Part shown: piece after piece, positions 35,665-46,831 of the stretch | How the letters are laid out: every line of letters begins with the position of its first letter | How positions within the stretch are numbered: the first letter of the stretch is position 1 | DNA from: Prunus persica | Taxonomy: Eukaryota > Streptophyta > Magnoliopsida > Rosales > Rosaceae | Reading direction: 5' to 3' | DNA: 64,000 bases | NCBI RefSeq assembly: GCF_000346465.2 | Contig: NC_034012.1 | Location: 25,201,107-25,265,106 of the forward strand | The notes under the pieces: model-generated | Database searches by the model: none | Told to the model about the DNA's origin: nothing | What the model saw: the letters and a program-made list of their open reading frames with translations, nothing else | Translations under genes and position numbers: made by a program

Positions 35665-37526
35665 TTATAGAGCATAATCCTACTTAGTCAATTATAAAGC
35701 ATAGTCTAAGTCTCTTAACAACAAAGTCATTGTTTGTGTATAATCTGGATCACAAAAGCAGCTTTGAAAACAATATATGAAATGGTTGCAGCAAATTTGA
35801 AAGGGTCCAAAATCTGCCTGGAGCCTACTTCCTCACAAATAGGCAACCAGTAAGAGATCCACCCCATTACAATGTGCAAATATCTGATGCTTTCCCTTTA
35901 TCAATATACGCAAATAGCTGCTCGATTCCCTTTGCACCATCTACAATCCAAAAAACAAAAACAATAACAATAACATTAAAAGTATAAACAATCATTGGAA
36001 AATTCTTGATCTTCTAGCATTTTGAGAAGAAAAATCTTCAATAAAATCTTCAAAGTCAAGCTTTTCCAACATATTCTTTTCAATGCATAAGATTGCCAAT
36101 CCATTCAACCTTTCTTGTGACATAGTAGAATGCAAGTAGGATTTTATTAATTTTAATTTTGAAAAACTTCTTTCTACAGACGCCACAGTTAATATAATTC
36201 TATAAGCAAATGAGACATTTGGAAAGCAATTTACAAATTTTACATAATCAAGAATTTGAATGGTTGTCTTTGCCTCTAGTGGTAAATACAATCGTAAAAC
36301 TTCCAATTTAGAACACAAATCATCAGCATTAATATCAGATTCATTACCATGTGTTAAAGCATCTTCAAGATTAACACAACATTCATGCAATATATGATAC
36401 TTCATTGCAAATAACTTTTTAGGATTCAATAAAAAACCAAAAATACCTTCAAGTATTTCTACTTGTTCAAATCTACTCCTCAAAGAAGAAATAGCAGCAT
36501 CAACCACAACAAGAAAATAATTAACCCTAAAATATTCTTGAGCAGATTGAAAAGTCTATTCATGATCATTTTCATCAAATTGTTTTGTCCTACGAATTTG
36601 ACCTTTGTTTTAGGAAATACAGGGTTAATTTCCATCTTAGATGCAATATTTTTTGCAAAAAGTAAGACAGATGTGAACCCATTTTGCCTATAGTCTTCAA
36701 AATAAGAAACAAGCCCCTTCAAATTTTTTATTGCAGCATCAAGTTACATATCTCTAGTCCATATTGCAATTTTTGGCTAACCAAGTCAATTTTTTTCAAA
36801 ATGTTATGCCATATAGTCATGCTCAACAAAAATTCAAAACTTTCAAGTTCATGTGTTACTAAAGATTCAGCTTCACTTTTTGTTTTGGTATCTTCACTAA
36901 CTCTAGACAATTCAAACAAAGCTTCTCTTATATCATCAGTTTGGGTTATTATGAGTCTAACACTATTAATATGACTTTCCCATCTTGTTGTTGACAATAG
37001 TTTAAGAGTTAATCCGTAGATATCATCTTGAAAAAATTTCCATCTCTTTGTAGAACTAGCAAATAGAGTATACATGCCTTGCACAACTCCAAAAAATGGC
37101 ACAGCTTTAACACTTGAGTTTGCCATATCACAAAGTATTAAATTAAGAGAATGACAAGCACATGACATATAAAATGCCCTAGGATTTATTTCAAGAAGCC
37201 TCTTGTGCACACCATTGTTTTCCCCTTCATGTTAGATCCATTATCATAACATTGGCCCGTTACATTATTAATATCAAGTATAAGAGATTGTAATATAGAT
37301 TGTAACTTACTAAAGAGCCCAAATCTAGATGATTCACTTTCAAGAACTCTAAAAAATACTCTTCTACCTTTATTGGAACATTTGACACATCTCCACATTG
37401 AATTATTAAAGTCATTTGCTCATGATGACTTGCATCTGGAGTACAATCAAGTATCACAGAAAAATATTTTGCCTTTTTGATTTTTTCAATTATAACACTT
37501 CTAACTTTAGAGCCTAGCATACCAAT

Positions 37527-39088
37527 TGTTCACCCGTTTTCGTGTTTACTCCTGAGGTGGAAGGGCGAAGTTCCCCACTGGCTTGGAGACCACTTGTTGG
37601 TCGACAAGTCAGCTTTTTTTGGTGTGTGAGCATGCCACTGCTAGCAATGTCAATTCTAGCAGACTTCTTTTTAGAGTGGATAACTTGCGCCCCAAGTTAC
37701 TGACTTCTAAAACAAATGATTGTGAATTTGGGTGAGGAATATCTCCCAAGTAAGTTCTTTTCTTGCCTCAGACTGGTGAGGACTTTCATAGTTTATCTCA
37801 GTATCGAATGGTTGTCCTGGCCAGAATAGATAATAATAAAGTGGACTGTTTCAGGCAGAACTGCCTTTTACAAAATTAAGAAGGGAGGAATCAACTCTAG
37901 AAAGACAAAAAGATGGCTGGAATCCCATTTCTACCTGGGTAGAAACTTCTGATCCGGGCTGGACTAGGTATATCTGTGCTGGACTGTGCTGTCAACAACT
38001 TTAGCTGCTTAGCTTCAGCTGTAAATCGATACCAAAGTTTAATTTTGGCAGAGCTTCAATCTACTTCAAGCCTTGGGAGACTTTTGAGCGGGCAGAACTG
38101 CAGCTTCTTCAGTTTGAAGGGACAGAAGTGGTTGTTCTCGAGGATTTAGCAAGCTGGAACTATGCTGTAAAATTTGTTGAGGTTTTCATATTTGTGAAAA
38201 CTCAAACTATGTTTGTCTTAGCTTTTGCTAAACCGAATTTGTAACGAGAGGGATCTCGCTTTCAGAAGACTTATTTTCTAAGTCTGAACTTTGGAATTCT
38301 GATCTAAAGCTGTTTTTCTCTTGGGATCCAAGTGAGCTTTTGATTGTTTTCTTGTTTGTTTTTTTTGATTGATTGATGAATTGACTGTCCTTTGTTTCCT
38401 TGCCTACTTTCGTTTTTATAAGAGACCCTCCTGGGGAGGTGATTTTTAATCCTAAATAATGTGCGGCAAAAAGATCTCTTATAATGTAAAGTAAGAAGGG
38501 TTTCTCATCAATCAAGGCAAATAGGTTCTGAGCAGTCACCTCCTAAAGCAGTCCCTTCCCTGGTTTCCTGGGTGGCAGCTTTCTAATTCAACCAACGCCA
38601 CCGTCTGTGTGGGCTTTTTATGGCGGTTTTGGTTCTTTTTGTATCTTCTGAACAGTTCCCTGTTTTCCGTTCTAATTTAGAAAGCGTGATCCGTGAATTC
38701 CTTGGGAGATGGTGCATTGATTTGGAGCAAAATCTCGAACATAGATGGATTTTTGATCTTCAATTGGCAGTGTTTCAGAGACGTCCCTCTCATATTTTAA
38801 ACTTTAGTTGGAATTGCTGACTTTTCAAAGTTGAGGCAATCACGTGGGTGTGTCTTTGGTCCCTTGGGTTTGAACTTAACAAAAATTACGGGCTGATCTT
38901 TGAAGCCCATTTGGAAGTTTCCATGTTTGGGCTTTCTTTGGGCTGAGGCTTTGTTTTGAATATCTTTGGTGTGAAGCCCAATCTGTCTGGATCTCATTTT
39001 TATTTTTCTCAAGTCTTTGGGCTGGGCAGGAAACTTTATCATGGGCCAGTCTTTTGGTCTTTTGGCGTGCTGAATTTGGGCCCAAACA
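37527..39088 (-). mobile_element. LTR-B solo LTR, copy 2, inside the hAT gene
   Basis: The inverse complement of 12432-13993, of the same 1562-bp length, starting TGTTCACCCGTTTTCG on the plus strand and ending TTTGGGCCCAAACA. Flanked by perfect CCAAT (37522-37526 and 39089-39093). The hAT reading frame resumes across it (QNELIG then GSKVRS), so the insertion came after the transposase was in place. Confidence 0.93.
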
Positions 39089-39754
39089 CCAATCAACTCA
39101 TTTTGAATTTTATGGCTAAGATAGTGATAATAAATCTCATTATTTTGAATACATCTAAATGCTCTTTCATTACCAAATCAACTTCTGCAATCAATAAAAG
39201 CAACCCCAAAAAGTTACCATTATTATCTTGGTAAATTTTCTCATTCTGTCCACAAAAAGCTAAACTTCTTTTAGCAAGACATCTCACAACAGAAATTATT
39301 CTTACTAAAACTAGTTTTCAATATTCTTTTCTCTTTTTTAATTTGCATTTTTATCTCTTTATCAATTGTTTCATTCTTTTTCAATCTAATTTGTAAATCA
39401 ATCCATGTTCTCATGTTAGTGATATGCTCAATATTGTTCTCATGTTTTTTAAGTCTCTCACTTAAATGTTTCCAATCATTAAGCCCTTATTTGCTAACAA
39501 ACTTTTATTCTGCAAGATTTAAACAACTTATAGCACTCTTTTGAGTACACTAGCCATTTTCTATCTTGTTTCTCTCCATTTGGTAACTTTCTTGTATAAA
39601 AAGAATATGAAAAATGCCTAGAAAGCCCACCCATAGGAAACTTGAGATTACTTTATCTTATAAGACCCTTCTCTACTAAAAGATCCTTTGTTTTGTTATC
39701 AATGTTATCTCAATTTCTTGGATCATAGATATTCAAAGCATGACTTATTTGTTT

Positions 39755-39952
39755 TGTTCCATTTTTATTCTCAAATTGATCACCAACCTCATTCAATTCA
39801 TTTGTATCATTTTCTCTCATTTTTTCCTCATTATTTTCGTTCTTAAATTGATCACCAACCTCATTCAATTCATTTGTATAATTTTCTCTTATTTTTTCCT
39901 CATTTTTTTCATTCTTAAATTGATCACCAACCTCATTCAATTCATTTGGTGA
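39755..39952 (-). repeat. ~63-bp coding tandem repeat
   Basis: Three in-frame units of 21 codons (NELNEVGDQFKNEKNEEKIR type) at the N-terminal end of the hAT frame. Confidence 0.85.
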
Positions 39953-39967
39953 AGAAGATGAAGACAA

Positions 39968-41615
39968 GAGGAGGGAGGAGTTAGCCTAGGGTTTATCTAA
40001 ACTTATTCTATTTTTCATTGTCATTTCAATTATGATTATGAGGAACTAATTTTCTTAGCTAGGGCTAGCCTAATTATGAATACTCAATTTCTTGGTTAAT
40101 ATTAATTTCACGTTTTTCCCTTTTTATTGAGTATCTTTTGATGTGCTTAATGTTTAATTTGGTTTGGATGCCTGATCATCATCTAAGTTGAATTAGTGTG
40201 ATGCAAGTTAGAGCAGATGCCATACACTTATCAAGAGCTCCTTTTTTAGTTTGAATTATTTTTTCTACTTTTCTCATTTGATTTTTTTTTTGCACTTCTT
40301 GATTCATGTTTCATAACCATTTTTCTAGTGCAACTCTTAAGTCTAGAAAGTGAAAAACAGACAACCAATGAACAAAACAAACACACCAAACACAACCAAC
40401 AAAACAAACACAACCAACACAGTAAACACAACCAATGAACTAAAGTGCTACCAAGAAAAAAATAAATAAATTTAAGTAGCAAACAAAGAGGAATTAAACC
40501 TGGTTAAAGTTTATATAAAAAAGCCTCAATCTTGTACAGCTTTATTCAGGCTAGTTGCGTTGAAACTAAAATTTGAGAAACTCCACTTCATACCTCCACT
40601 TGATTTATGTGCACTTGCAATGATAAGATACATGTAATTCAATCAAGAATTCGTAAATTTGATTACCACTCTGTATCTCTCTGTGTTTTGTTCCTATTGG
40701 AAATTGAAAAAATAGTTTGCTGGATAGGAACAAATATAAATAAAAATTTATAAATCTGATTATCTTTTCAAATTCTCATGCTCCTCTCCTCCTGGTCACC
40801 ATTAATCTCAAAGACTATTTGTAAGCTTTTTAGTGAGAGATTGATTCTTAGGGTTACAATATGATATGAGAAAGGAGGGATGCGAGAAACTGAAATAATG
40901 GATGGATTGAAGTTGAAGAGAGATGGGAAAAACATTGAAAAATATGGTGGCGGATTATTAAGAGATTGGTGGATTAAATAGAATTCTTCCATTGAGAAAC
41001 TAGGAGAGGCACTGCTGTTGCGTGGGAAATGAGGAAACCTTTGGGAAAAGGAATCACATTCCTCATTTAATTTCATCAGAGGCCCATGGCCAATAGAGAA
41101 TATATAGGGTCCCCCTTAATTGGAGGCCCATGGCCAAGGCCCTTCCCGCCCACCCCTAAGGCTGGCTCTTCTAACGGGTCGTGTGGTGTCAATTTCTGAA
41201 TACCCGTTATCACCCATTAAGAGTATAGTAATTTTGTAATTTTATATATCTTTCTTTTTTCTCCTTTTTCTCTATTTTCCCATTAAGAGTCTGTCAAACC
41301 AATCCAGCATTGAACCTAGCTATGGAAGCCTGTTTTGGGCCAGTTTTACCTCCATTGGATGTTATCCTCCATTTTCTACTTGTTACCACACCACTTGTAA
41401 CAATGTTTTACTTAGATAAGCTGGAATTTCAACTAATGGTTAGTTGGTTCCCTTTTAAGTTGTTAAAAGTCAAAGAAAATGATGAAAGTGGAGAGAAGGG
41501 CCAAAGAACGTTAGTAGAGGTGGAGTTTAATATTGATGTGCGAGTTGGCAAGGAGAGAGGTAGCCAAGCTAGGGGAGGAAATCAGATCCAACATTCAACA
41601 CTTTGCAATTTTTGA

Positions 41616-41673
<58 letters not shown>

Positions 41674-42289
41674 AGTGATATAACAATTATTTCGTACATT
41701 TTTATTATCTTTCTCTTAGATTCTTGCTATGTTCTTGAGTGTGTTTAGTCCATTTTTACTTAGTTTTGTGTTTTACTAGGTTTGAAGAGTAAAGATGGAA
41801 AAGCAAGCAAAAGGAGAAATTTTGGGATTGAAATATGCGAAATTTAGTAAAAAACCCAAAAGAAACAAGCTCCTGTCAAAAACACCCAAAATATTTTCAA
41901 AATGACAGAAAAGCCCCTTATCTTAAAACCCAATGACATGCAAATCCTAGGCCTTTCTCTCCTCCTTAAAAGACCAAAGCAACATGTGAAGTCTTGTCTG
42001 TTTTCTAGCAGTAGCGCAGTAACAGTGTCAGCAGCAGCATAGTAACAATACCAGCAGCAGCAACAACAGTATAGCAGTCCATATTTTTAAGAGCTTTGTT
42101 TGTTTGTGCATGTGAATCTGAAATAGTCATGTGAATTTGTTGGATTGTATAGTGTGTGCATGCGAAGTGCATATAAAATGTTTATATTGTTGTTTATAAG
42201 GTCTATATTTTCTATAGCTCTTTCTATAGGGCTTTGTCTGTTTAAATTTTCTATGACATCCATATTGTTTTGGTAAATCTATATTTTTA
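39968..42289. other. Intergenic/TE flank without supported genes
   Basis: Contains an ACAAACACAACCAACA-type minisatellite (40375-40440), a 53-bp (GA)n run (41619-41671), a GCAGCAGCA-rich stretch (42006-42070), and AGGCCCATGGCCAA twice (about 41081 and 41127). A ~100-codon frame at 41310-41615 has no recognisable motif. Confidence 0.45.
41619..41671. repeat. (GA)n microsatellite
   Basis: Perfect GA dinucleotide run of about 53 bp. Confidence 0.95.
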
Positions 42290-42399
42290 CAACTCATGTA
42301 AAATTATTTTCTAATTTGTCCTTTTGCTTTTACTTGACTACATTCTGATCATAATATATCATATACATGTTGTATTCTAGTTCCTATGGATACATCTAA

Positions 42400-42810
42400 T
42401 TTCCTAGGGCGTTTTTGCCATTCATTCCAAATTCTTTCTCCTATTGGTCCTTTAATTTTTGTCATATAAGTATCTAACAAATTAAGATCATCAATTCTAC
42501 ATGTTCAACCTAAATACTTGAAAAAATTTGAAGTATATTCGCTAATATATTGTAAATCACAGATTTGTAGTTGTTCTAAATTTCTTATGGCTCTAATTTG
42601 TTCTTATTCTTTTCTACCATCTAATCTGTTTTGATCTAAAAATTCATACTTGATTAATTTAACAAAAGCATCTATATTAAACATTTCTTTTGTTGCTTGA
42701 TGTTCTCTTGGATTTTTAATTTTCCATGCTTGGAAGTAATCAAAAACCATTCCATTTAAAGTATGTTCAAAGTAATCTAACATATCTTTATTATTACTAA
42801 AATCTAACAT
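42400..42810 (-). pseudogene. Pararetroviral coat-protein-like fragment
   Basis: A frame at 42810-42604 contains MLDYFEHTLNGMVFDYFQAW and AFVKLIKYEFL. After a frameshift it continues into a segment with QLQICDLQYISEYTS, resembling the conserved core of caulimovirid coat proteins. Stops at several points; the zinc-knuckle CxCx2Cx4Hx4C was not seen. Confidence 0.6.
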
Positions 42811-43563
42811 TAATGCTGCATGTACACATCTTTTTTCCCATCTTTCTATAGTTTTTTCCTAATCTTGTGGGTCTACATGATCTAAGTTTAGTATATTTCC
42901 TGCTAAACTAATTTGTTCAATTCCTTTATAAGGGATTATATTTTTTCTTACTCCAAATGTTTCTTGTTGGAAAACACTCCTAAAAGATTCTCTTCATTAT
43001 TTTCTCTATATGGTTCATTGGTTTGTCTAAGATTTTGTTGGTCTATTCTACTTGCAGGGGTTACAGATGGTCCAATTGAACTATACTGATATTCTACTAG
43101 CATGCATTCTACTTCAATTAACATATTTTGATATTCTTTAACATATTTTGATATTCTTTTTCTCCTAAAATATATTCTAATCCTATATTTAATATTAAAT
43201 CCTTTATTTCTTTATCTGATAATCTATGTAATCCCATCTGTCATCTTATATGTATACTAGTGCTTTAGTGAGTCCAACTATTCCTATCATAATTGGTCCT
43301 ATATGAATTTGTTGATAGTGTGATTTTCTAAGATGTTCTATTGCCGTGTTACTAAGTAAATTAAGAGTTACTTCTTTATCTATACAACTAACTTCATGTT
43401 GACTAATGCTACTTACAATACTATGTCTATGTTCAAATCTTCCTAATTGATATACATTATATTTATTTTCTGAGAATTTTCAAAGTCTTTTCTAAGAAAT
43501 TCTTGTGTTTCTTGTTTATTAGGGTATATATCTTTTGTTCTAACTATTTCTTTACCTTTTCTT

Positions 43564-43905
43564 CTAAAGAGTTCCATTTACTATTATCAAATGGTTTATT
43601 CTATTTTTTCTTCTATGAGGATTATTTCCCAATGTTATATTTTCTAATTTATCAACTAAGTCTTTGGGTAGTGTAGAAGTAGTATTGTGTACTACTTGAT
43701 TAATTTCTGTTATTTGTTCTTCTAATTGGTCTACTTTTTCAGCTAAATTTAAAATTAGTTGGATAATTAAATTGTTTTGTCTTATAGGGATATTAGTGCT
43801 TACTATAGATGTTGTAAAGTCTGTGAGACTTATTGGTTCTTTGTCTAGTTGACCAACTTCTTCTAATGCCTTTATATAGTTATTATTAATTTTAGAATAT
43901 GTCAT
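43564..43905 (-). pseudogene. Pararetroviral coiled-coil frame (virion-associated-like)
   Basis: 113 codons starting MTYSKINNNYIKALEEVG, with a heptad-rich middle (LNLAEKVDQLEEQITEINQV). Position and character fit a coiled-coil virion-associated protein or the N-terminal part of a polyprotein; not assignable further. Confidence 0.45.
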
Positions 43906-43987
43906 TAAACTAAAAGTCTATCTATTTTACTATGTAACTTTTCTACTTGTTCAGTTAATGTTTTTTGTATAATTGTATTTTTTGCAC

Positions 43988-44407
43988 TTATAATTTTAAT
44001 TGCTCAATAATTTCTAATGACTGGAGTTCTATTTGTTTTGGCTTACTATCTATAAGATCTATGAGTTCTTTTATTTCTTTCTCACTAAGAAATCTTTGGA
44101 TATTCCCATTATTATCTTCTAATTGGGATGTTATATAGTCTAGGTTTTGTCTAATTATTTTTAAGAAATTTTTCTGAAAATATTCTAGTAACTGTTGAAT
44201 TATTCTATTATTCTTATTATGTTCAAATTTTACACTTTCTATTTGACTAATTAAAAGGTCAATAATACTATTTTCTAAGGGATTATTACTGCTATGTAAA
44301 AGATGTTTGTGTTCTTTTTGTGAAAAATAACAAACTAATGTATTATTGTCTAGAGTTAATATTTTCTTTTGTTGTTCATTGATTTCTAAATTGAGGTATT
44401 CTATCAT
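43988..44407 (-). pseudogene. Pararetroviral hypothetical frame
   Basis: 139 codons, Asn/Ile/Lys-rich, predicted mostly helical, ending IELQSLEIIEQLKL. The next frame upstream ends 11 bases before it starts, so the spacing is virus-like. Its 3' part is duplicated at 45815-46024. No motif recognised. Confidence 0.45.
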
Positions 44408-44418
44408 ATAATTAAAAT

Positions 44419-44637
44419 TTATCGAAGTCTACCTTTTTCTTTTAAGATGCCTAAATGCTCCTGGAAAGCTTTTATGGATTCTTTACAGACTTCTAAATGA
44501 TACTGATTTCTTGTTATGCTATGCTGTACTTCTAATTTTCTTATAGGATAATTATCTACCTCTAGTGATCTTATTAATTCTTCTAGATTTTCAATTTCCT
44601 TTTGGTATTCTGCTTTTTGTTTCTTTAATTCTTGCAA
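44419..44637 (-). pseudogene. Pararetroviral small frame
   Basis: 72 codons with a coiled-coil (KKQKAEYQKEIENLEELIRS). First frame after the primer site, as is usual for the small first protein of badna-like or tungro-like viruses. Function unknown. Confidence 0.4.
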
Positions 44638-44831
44638 CCTTTATTTTATTCTAATAGGTGTCCACCAAGGGCCAAACATGCAAATGGTTTACTGTTGTTA
44701 ACTAGTGATTCTGGTGCTTAACAAAATTTTAACAGATTAAAACGTTGTTTTTTATCAGTTGTGTTGGATGACTTCTGTCCTCAATGTACTTTACTAGTAT
44801 AATTATGTTACTAAGGTGCTAAACTAAAGCT

Positions 44832-44846
44832 TTGATACCATTATTT
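44832..44846 (-). other. tRNA-Met primer-binding-like site
   Basis: The minus strand reads ATGGTATCAAAGC, one mismatch in the TGGTATCAGAGC word that primes caulimovirids and many LTR elements. Confidence 0.55.
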
Positions 44847-44850
44847 TCAA

Positions 44851-45627
44851 GTGGGGCTCGGTCAAGGTTTCTAAAGGCCAAAATAACAACCAGACACCAT
44901 GCTTAGAACATGAAACTAGAACATGGAACTGCAAAGACGCCAACTTAAAGGGCTATGGAGCAAAACTCAGAGGTTCTCTGAACTCAGAGGTTCCCTGACA
45001 GACATCCAATTATTGTTATGGCAAAATATCAAACATGACCAAATGCTCAAACTAAGTATTGATCGTCAGTTTAGCAAGATAATAACAAAATCATGAAAAG
45101 TGTTTCCCTGTTTTGGACAAGAAGTCTACTAAGAAAACCAAAAATAAAAGAGAAAAAGACTTACTTAATTGCTTATATTGCTGGAACTACTGTTATCACC
45201 CGGTATTAACAGTGGGGGTGATATATTAACAGTGGTCAACGGTATTAACAGTGGTTGGAGTAAGTGGATAAGAGAAAGTATATGAACAAAGGGAGTTTTA
45301 TTTATTGAAAATTGAAGGAGGAAGTATTGAAATTTTTTCTTCTCTGGTGTTGTATTTCTCTTGTCAGAGTTACAAACTATATACATTGGTTTTCACTGAC
45401 TCTACTAAGGATGGCTAAGGATGAGAGGAGAAGCCTCTCTATCTGATACCCTCTCTCTGAACTCTCTTTTTTACACTTCTAAAGGGATATGATCCTACTG
45501 GGGGATATAAAAGTTAAGTGTAAATTAAACTGTTGTCTTTTTATCCTAATTGGTATTTATTAATACAGTGTGTTAAGTATACTAGTCTTGTATCAAGCTG
45601 TATAATTCTTACTGGTCTAGCTAGTTT
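44851..45627 (-). promoter_or_regulatory. Probable pararetroviral intergenic region (promoter and leader)
   Basis: Non-coding in element sense, located between the protease piece and the primer site. TTTTATATCCCC near 45505-45516 could be the TATA box of the pregenomic RNA promoter, followed by a GA-rich start region (GAGAGAGGGTATCAG). A GGTATTAACAGTGG word is repeated three times at 45200-45256. Role inferred from position only. Confidence 0.4.
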
Positions 45628-45825
45628 TTACCTAAATTGTTCTGGCACTAACTCTTCTTTTATTACATTTTTTGTGCTTCCTGTATCTATCATGGCTGTT
45701 GTTTGAATTTTATTTTCTTTTGACAATTCTAACTCACAATTAATTGTTATTAATGAACTTGTCTTTTGTTTTTCTATACTAGGGTAATTATTCTTTTGAT
45801 TATTGTTGTCTAGAAAACATGTCAT
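45628..45825 (-). pseudogene. Pararetroviral aspartic protease (retropepsin) fragment
   Basis: 65 codons with the active-site triad context AMIDTGSTKNVI preceded by INCELELSKENKI. The DTG/S motif and the strand before it are those of caulimovirid proteases. The frame ends soon after, and the RT that should follow is not adjacent on this strand. Confidence 0.7.
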
Positions 45826-46024
45826 TAAACTAGAAGTCTATCTATTTTACTATGTAACTTTTCTACTTGTTCAGTTAATGTTTTTTTGTACTAATTGTAT
45901 TTTTTGCACTTTTAATTTTAATTGCTCAATAATTTCTAATGACTGGAGTTCTATTTGTTTTGGCTTACTATCTATAAGATCTATGAGTTTTTTTTATTTC
46001 TTTCTTACTAGGAAATCTTTGGAT
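45815..46024 (-). repeat. Second copy of the block at 43905-44105
   Basis: About 200 bp starting TGTCATTAAACTAxAAGTCT and running through GACTGGAGTTCTATTTGTTT to AAATCTTTGGAT is present twice in the same orientation, about 1.9 kb apart, with small indels. Confidence 0.9.
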
Positions 46025-46028
46025 TAAT

Positions 46029-46213
46029 CTCTTATCAAGGTCCAAAAGTGTTTCCCTGAACATAGAAAACACTTAAAAATTATTTTAAAAGAATTTATTG
46101 ATAATGGTATAGTTATAAGTAGGAATAAAGTAGAACTTGAAAAACAAGATATAGAATTCTTAGGTATGTATATTAAGTCAGGAACTATACAATTACAAGA
46201 GCACATAGCTAAA
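46029..46213 (+). pseudogene. Pararetroviral reverse-transcriptase fragment, inverted
   Basis: Plus-strand codons read KHLKIILKEFIDNGIVIS, then VELEKQDIEFLGMYIKSG and IQLQEHIAK. This is the FLGxxIxxGxIxLQxHIxxK thumb-proximal segment of caulimovirid RT. It lies on the opposite strand from the other virus pieces and starts exactly where the duplicated block ends, marking an inversion junction at about 46025. Confidence 0.75.
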
Positions 46214-46215
46214 AC

Positions 46216-46831
46216 GGATCTTTGGGAACTTCGTACTCGGAAGTGGAGGTATGTACTTCATCTATGGTTCTTAGTATTTGATTTCATTTCCATGAGATCT
46301 ATTTTCAGAAATTGTCTTTTATTCATTTTGGATGCATATGTGTCTTTCATTTTGATTTCCTTACCTAACTTCATTCACATATGTGGGGTAAGAGTGCAAC
46401 CCTAGGTTTTGGGAGAAAATTGAGAGTTATCCAATGAGGCCTAGAGTCAAGGCGAATTTGTACACACATCGAGTGTGGGTATCTTTAAGTCCGAGTGCTT
46501 GGAGTATTGGCTTTATACTTTTTCACTATGGTGCATTTTATTTGTAGTGGCATAACTTTAGTTTTTGAATTGTGATTGACATTTATTGGTTATTATTAGT
46601 TTGTTGGAAGTATTGCTTTAACAAATTTGTTTAACAAGGAGTGTTTGTGGGTGTTGTGACTGGTAAACCCTCAAGAGACACAACTCCTCCTACTAGGGAC
46701 ACCTAGAGGTTTAAAGGCTTGTGACACATGCCTAGTGCCATCGAGATTACCTGCGAAAGTGATTTAGTTTTAATTTATTTTTGATTTTCAGTTTTGCTCG
46801 AGGACTTGCAAAAGATAGGTTTGGGGGAATT
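46216..46831 (+). mobile_element. 3' untranslated interior of a Gypsy-type element
   Basis: No coding motif, but the right end TTTTGCTCGAGGACTTGCAA followed by AAAGATAGGTTTGGGGGAAT is the stretch found before the 3' LTR in many plant Gypsy elements, including the polypurine tract. A related stretch in inverse orientation is at 63451-63500. Confidence 0.7.

Larger units (their letters stand above)
35992..39967 (-). pseudogene. hAT-superfamily transposase (DUF4371/TTF zinc-finger type), decayed and split by an LTR
   Basis: Minus-strand pieces run N to C: repeats NELNEVGDQF (39.95-39.76 kb), [16 protein letters not shown] (about 39.57), NDWKHLSERLKKHE (about 39.47), [18 protein letters not shown] (39.24), then past [24 protein letters not shown] (37.51), YDNGSNMKGK (37.24), CHSLNLILCDMANSSVKA (37.15), STTRWESHINS (37.0) and the C-terminal dimerisation region FPNVSFAYRIILTVASVERS with LNGLAILCIEKNML (36.2-36.07). 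This is the typical order of plant hAT proteins annotated as zinc-finger MYM-type 1-like. There are several frameshifts, no ATG in frame at the 5' end, and a 1562-bp LTR inside, so it is dead. The terminal inverted repeats were not found. Confidence 0.88.
42290..44850 (-). mobile_element. Endogenous pararetrovirus (Caulimoviridae-like) relic, 5' genome portion
   Basis: Read on the minus strand, an initiator-tRNA-Met-like primer site (44845-44832) is followed by consecutive small frames and a coat-protein-like frame, the general order of a caulimovirid genome. The frames are separated by stops and frameshifts and use very AT-rich codons unlike the host genes. Genus not determined. It is a degraded, immobile genomic copy. 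Confidence 0.75.

Noticed and set aside
41310..41615. A 101-codon frame with hydrophobic N-terminus.
   Set aside because: No homology recognised, it overlaps a GA microsatellite region, and no promoter or splice context is visible.
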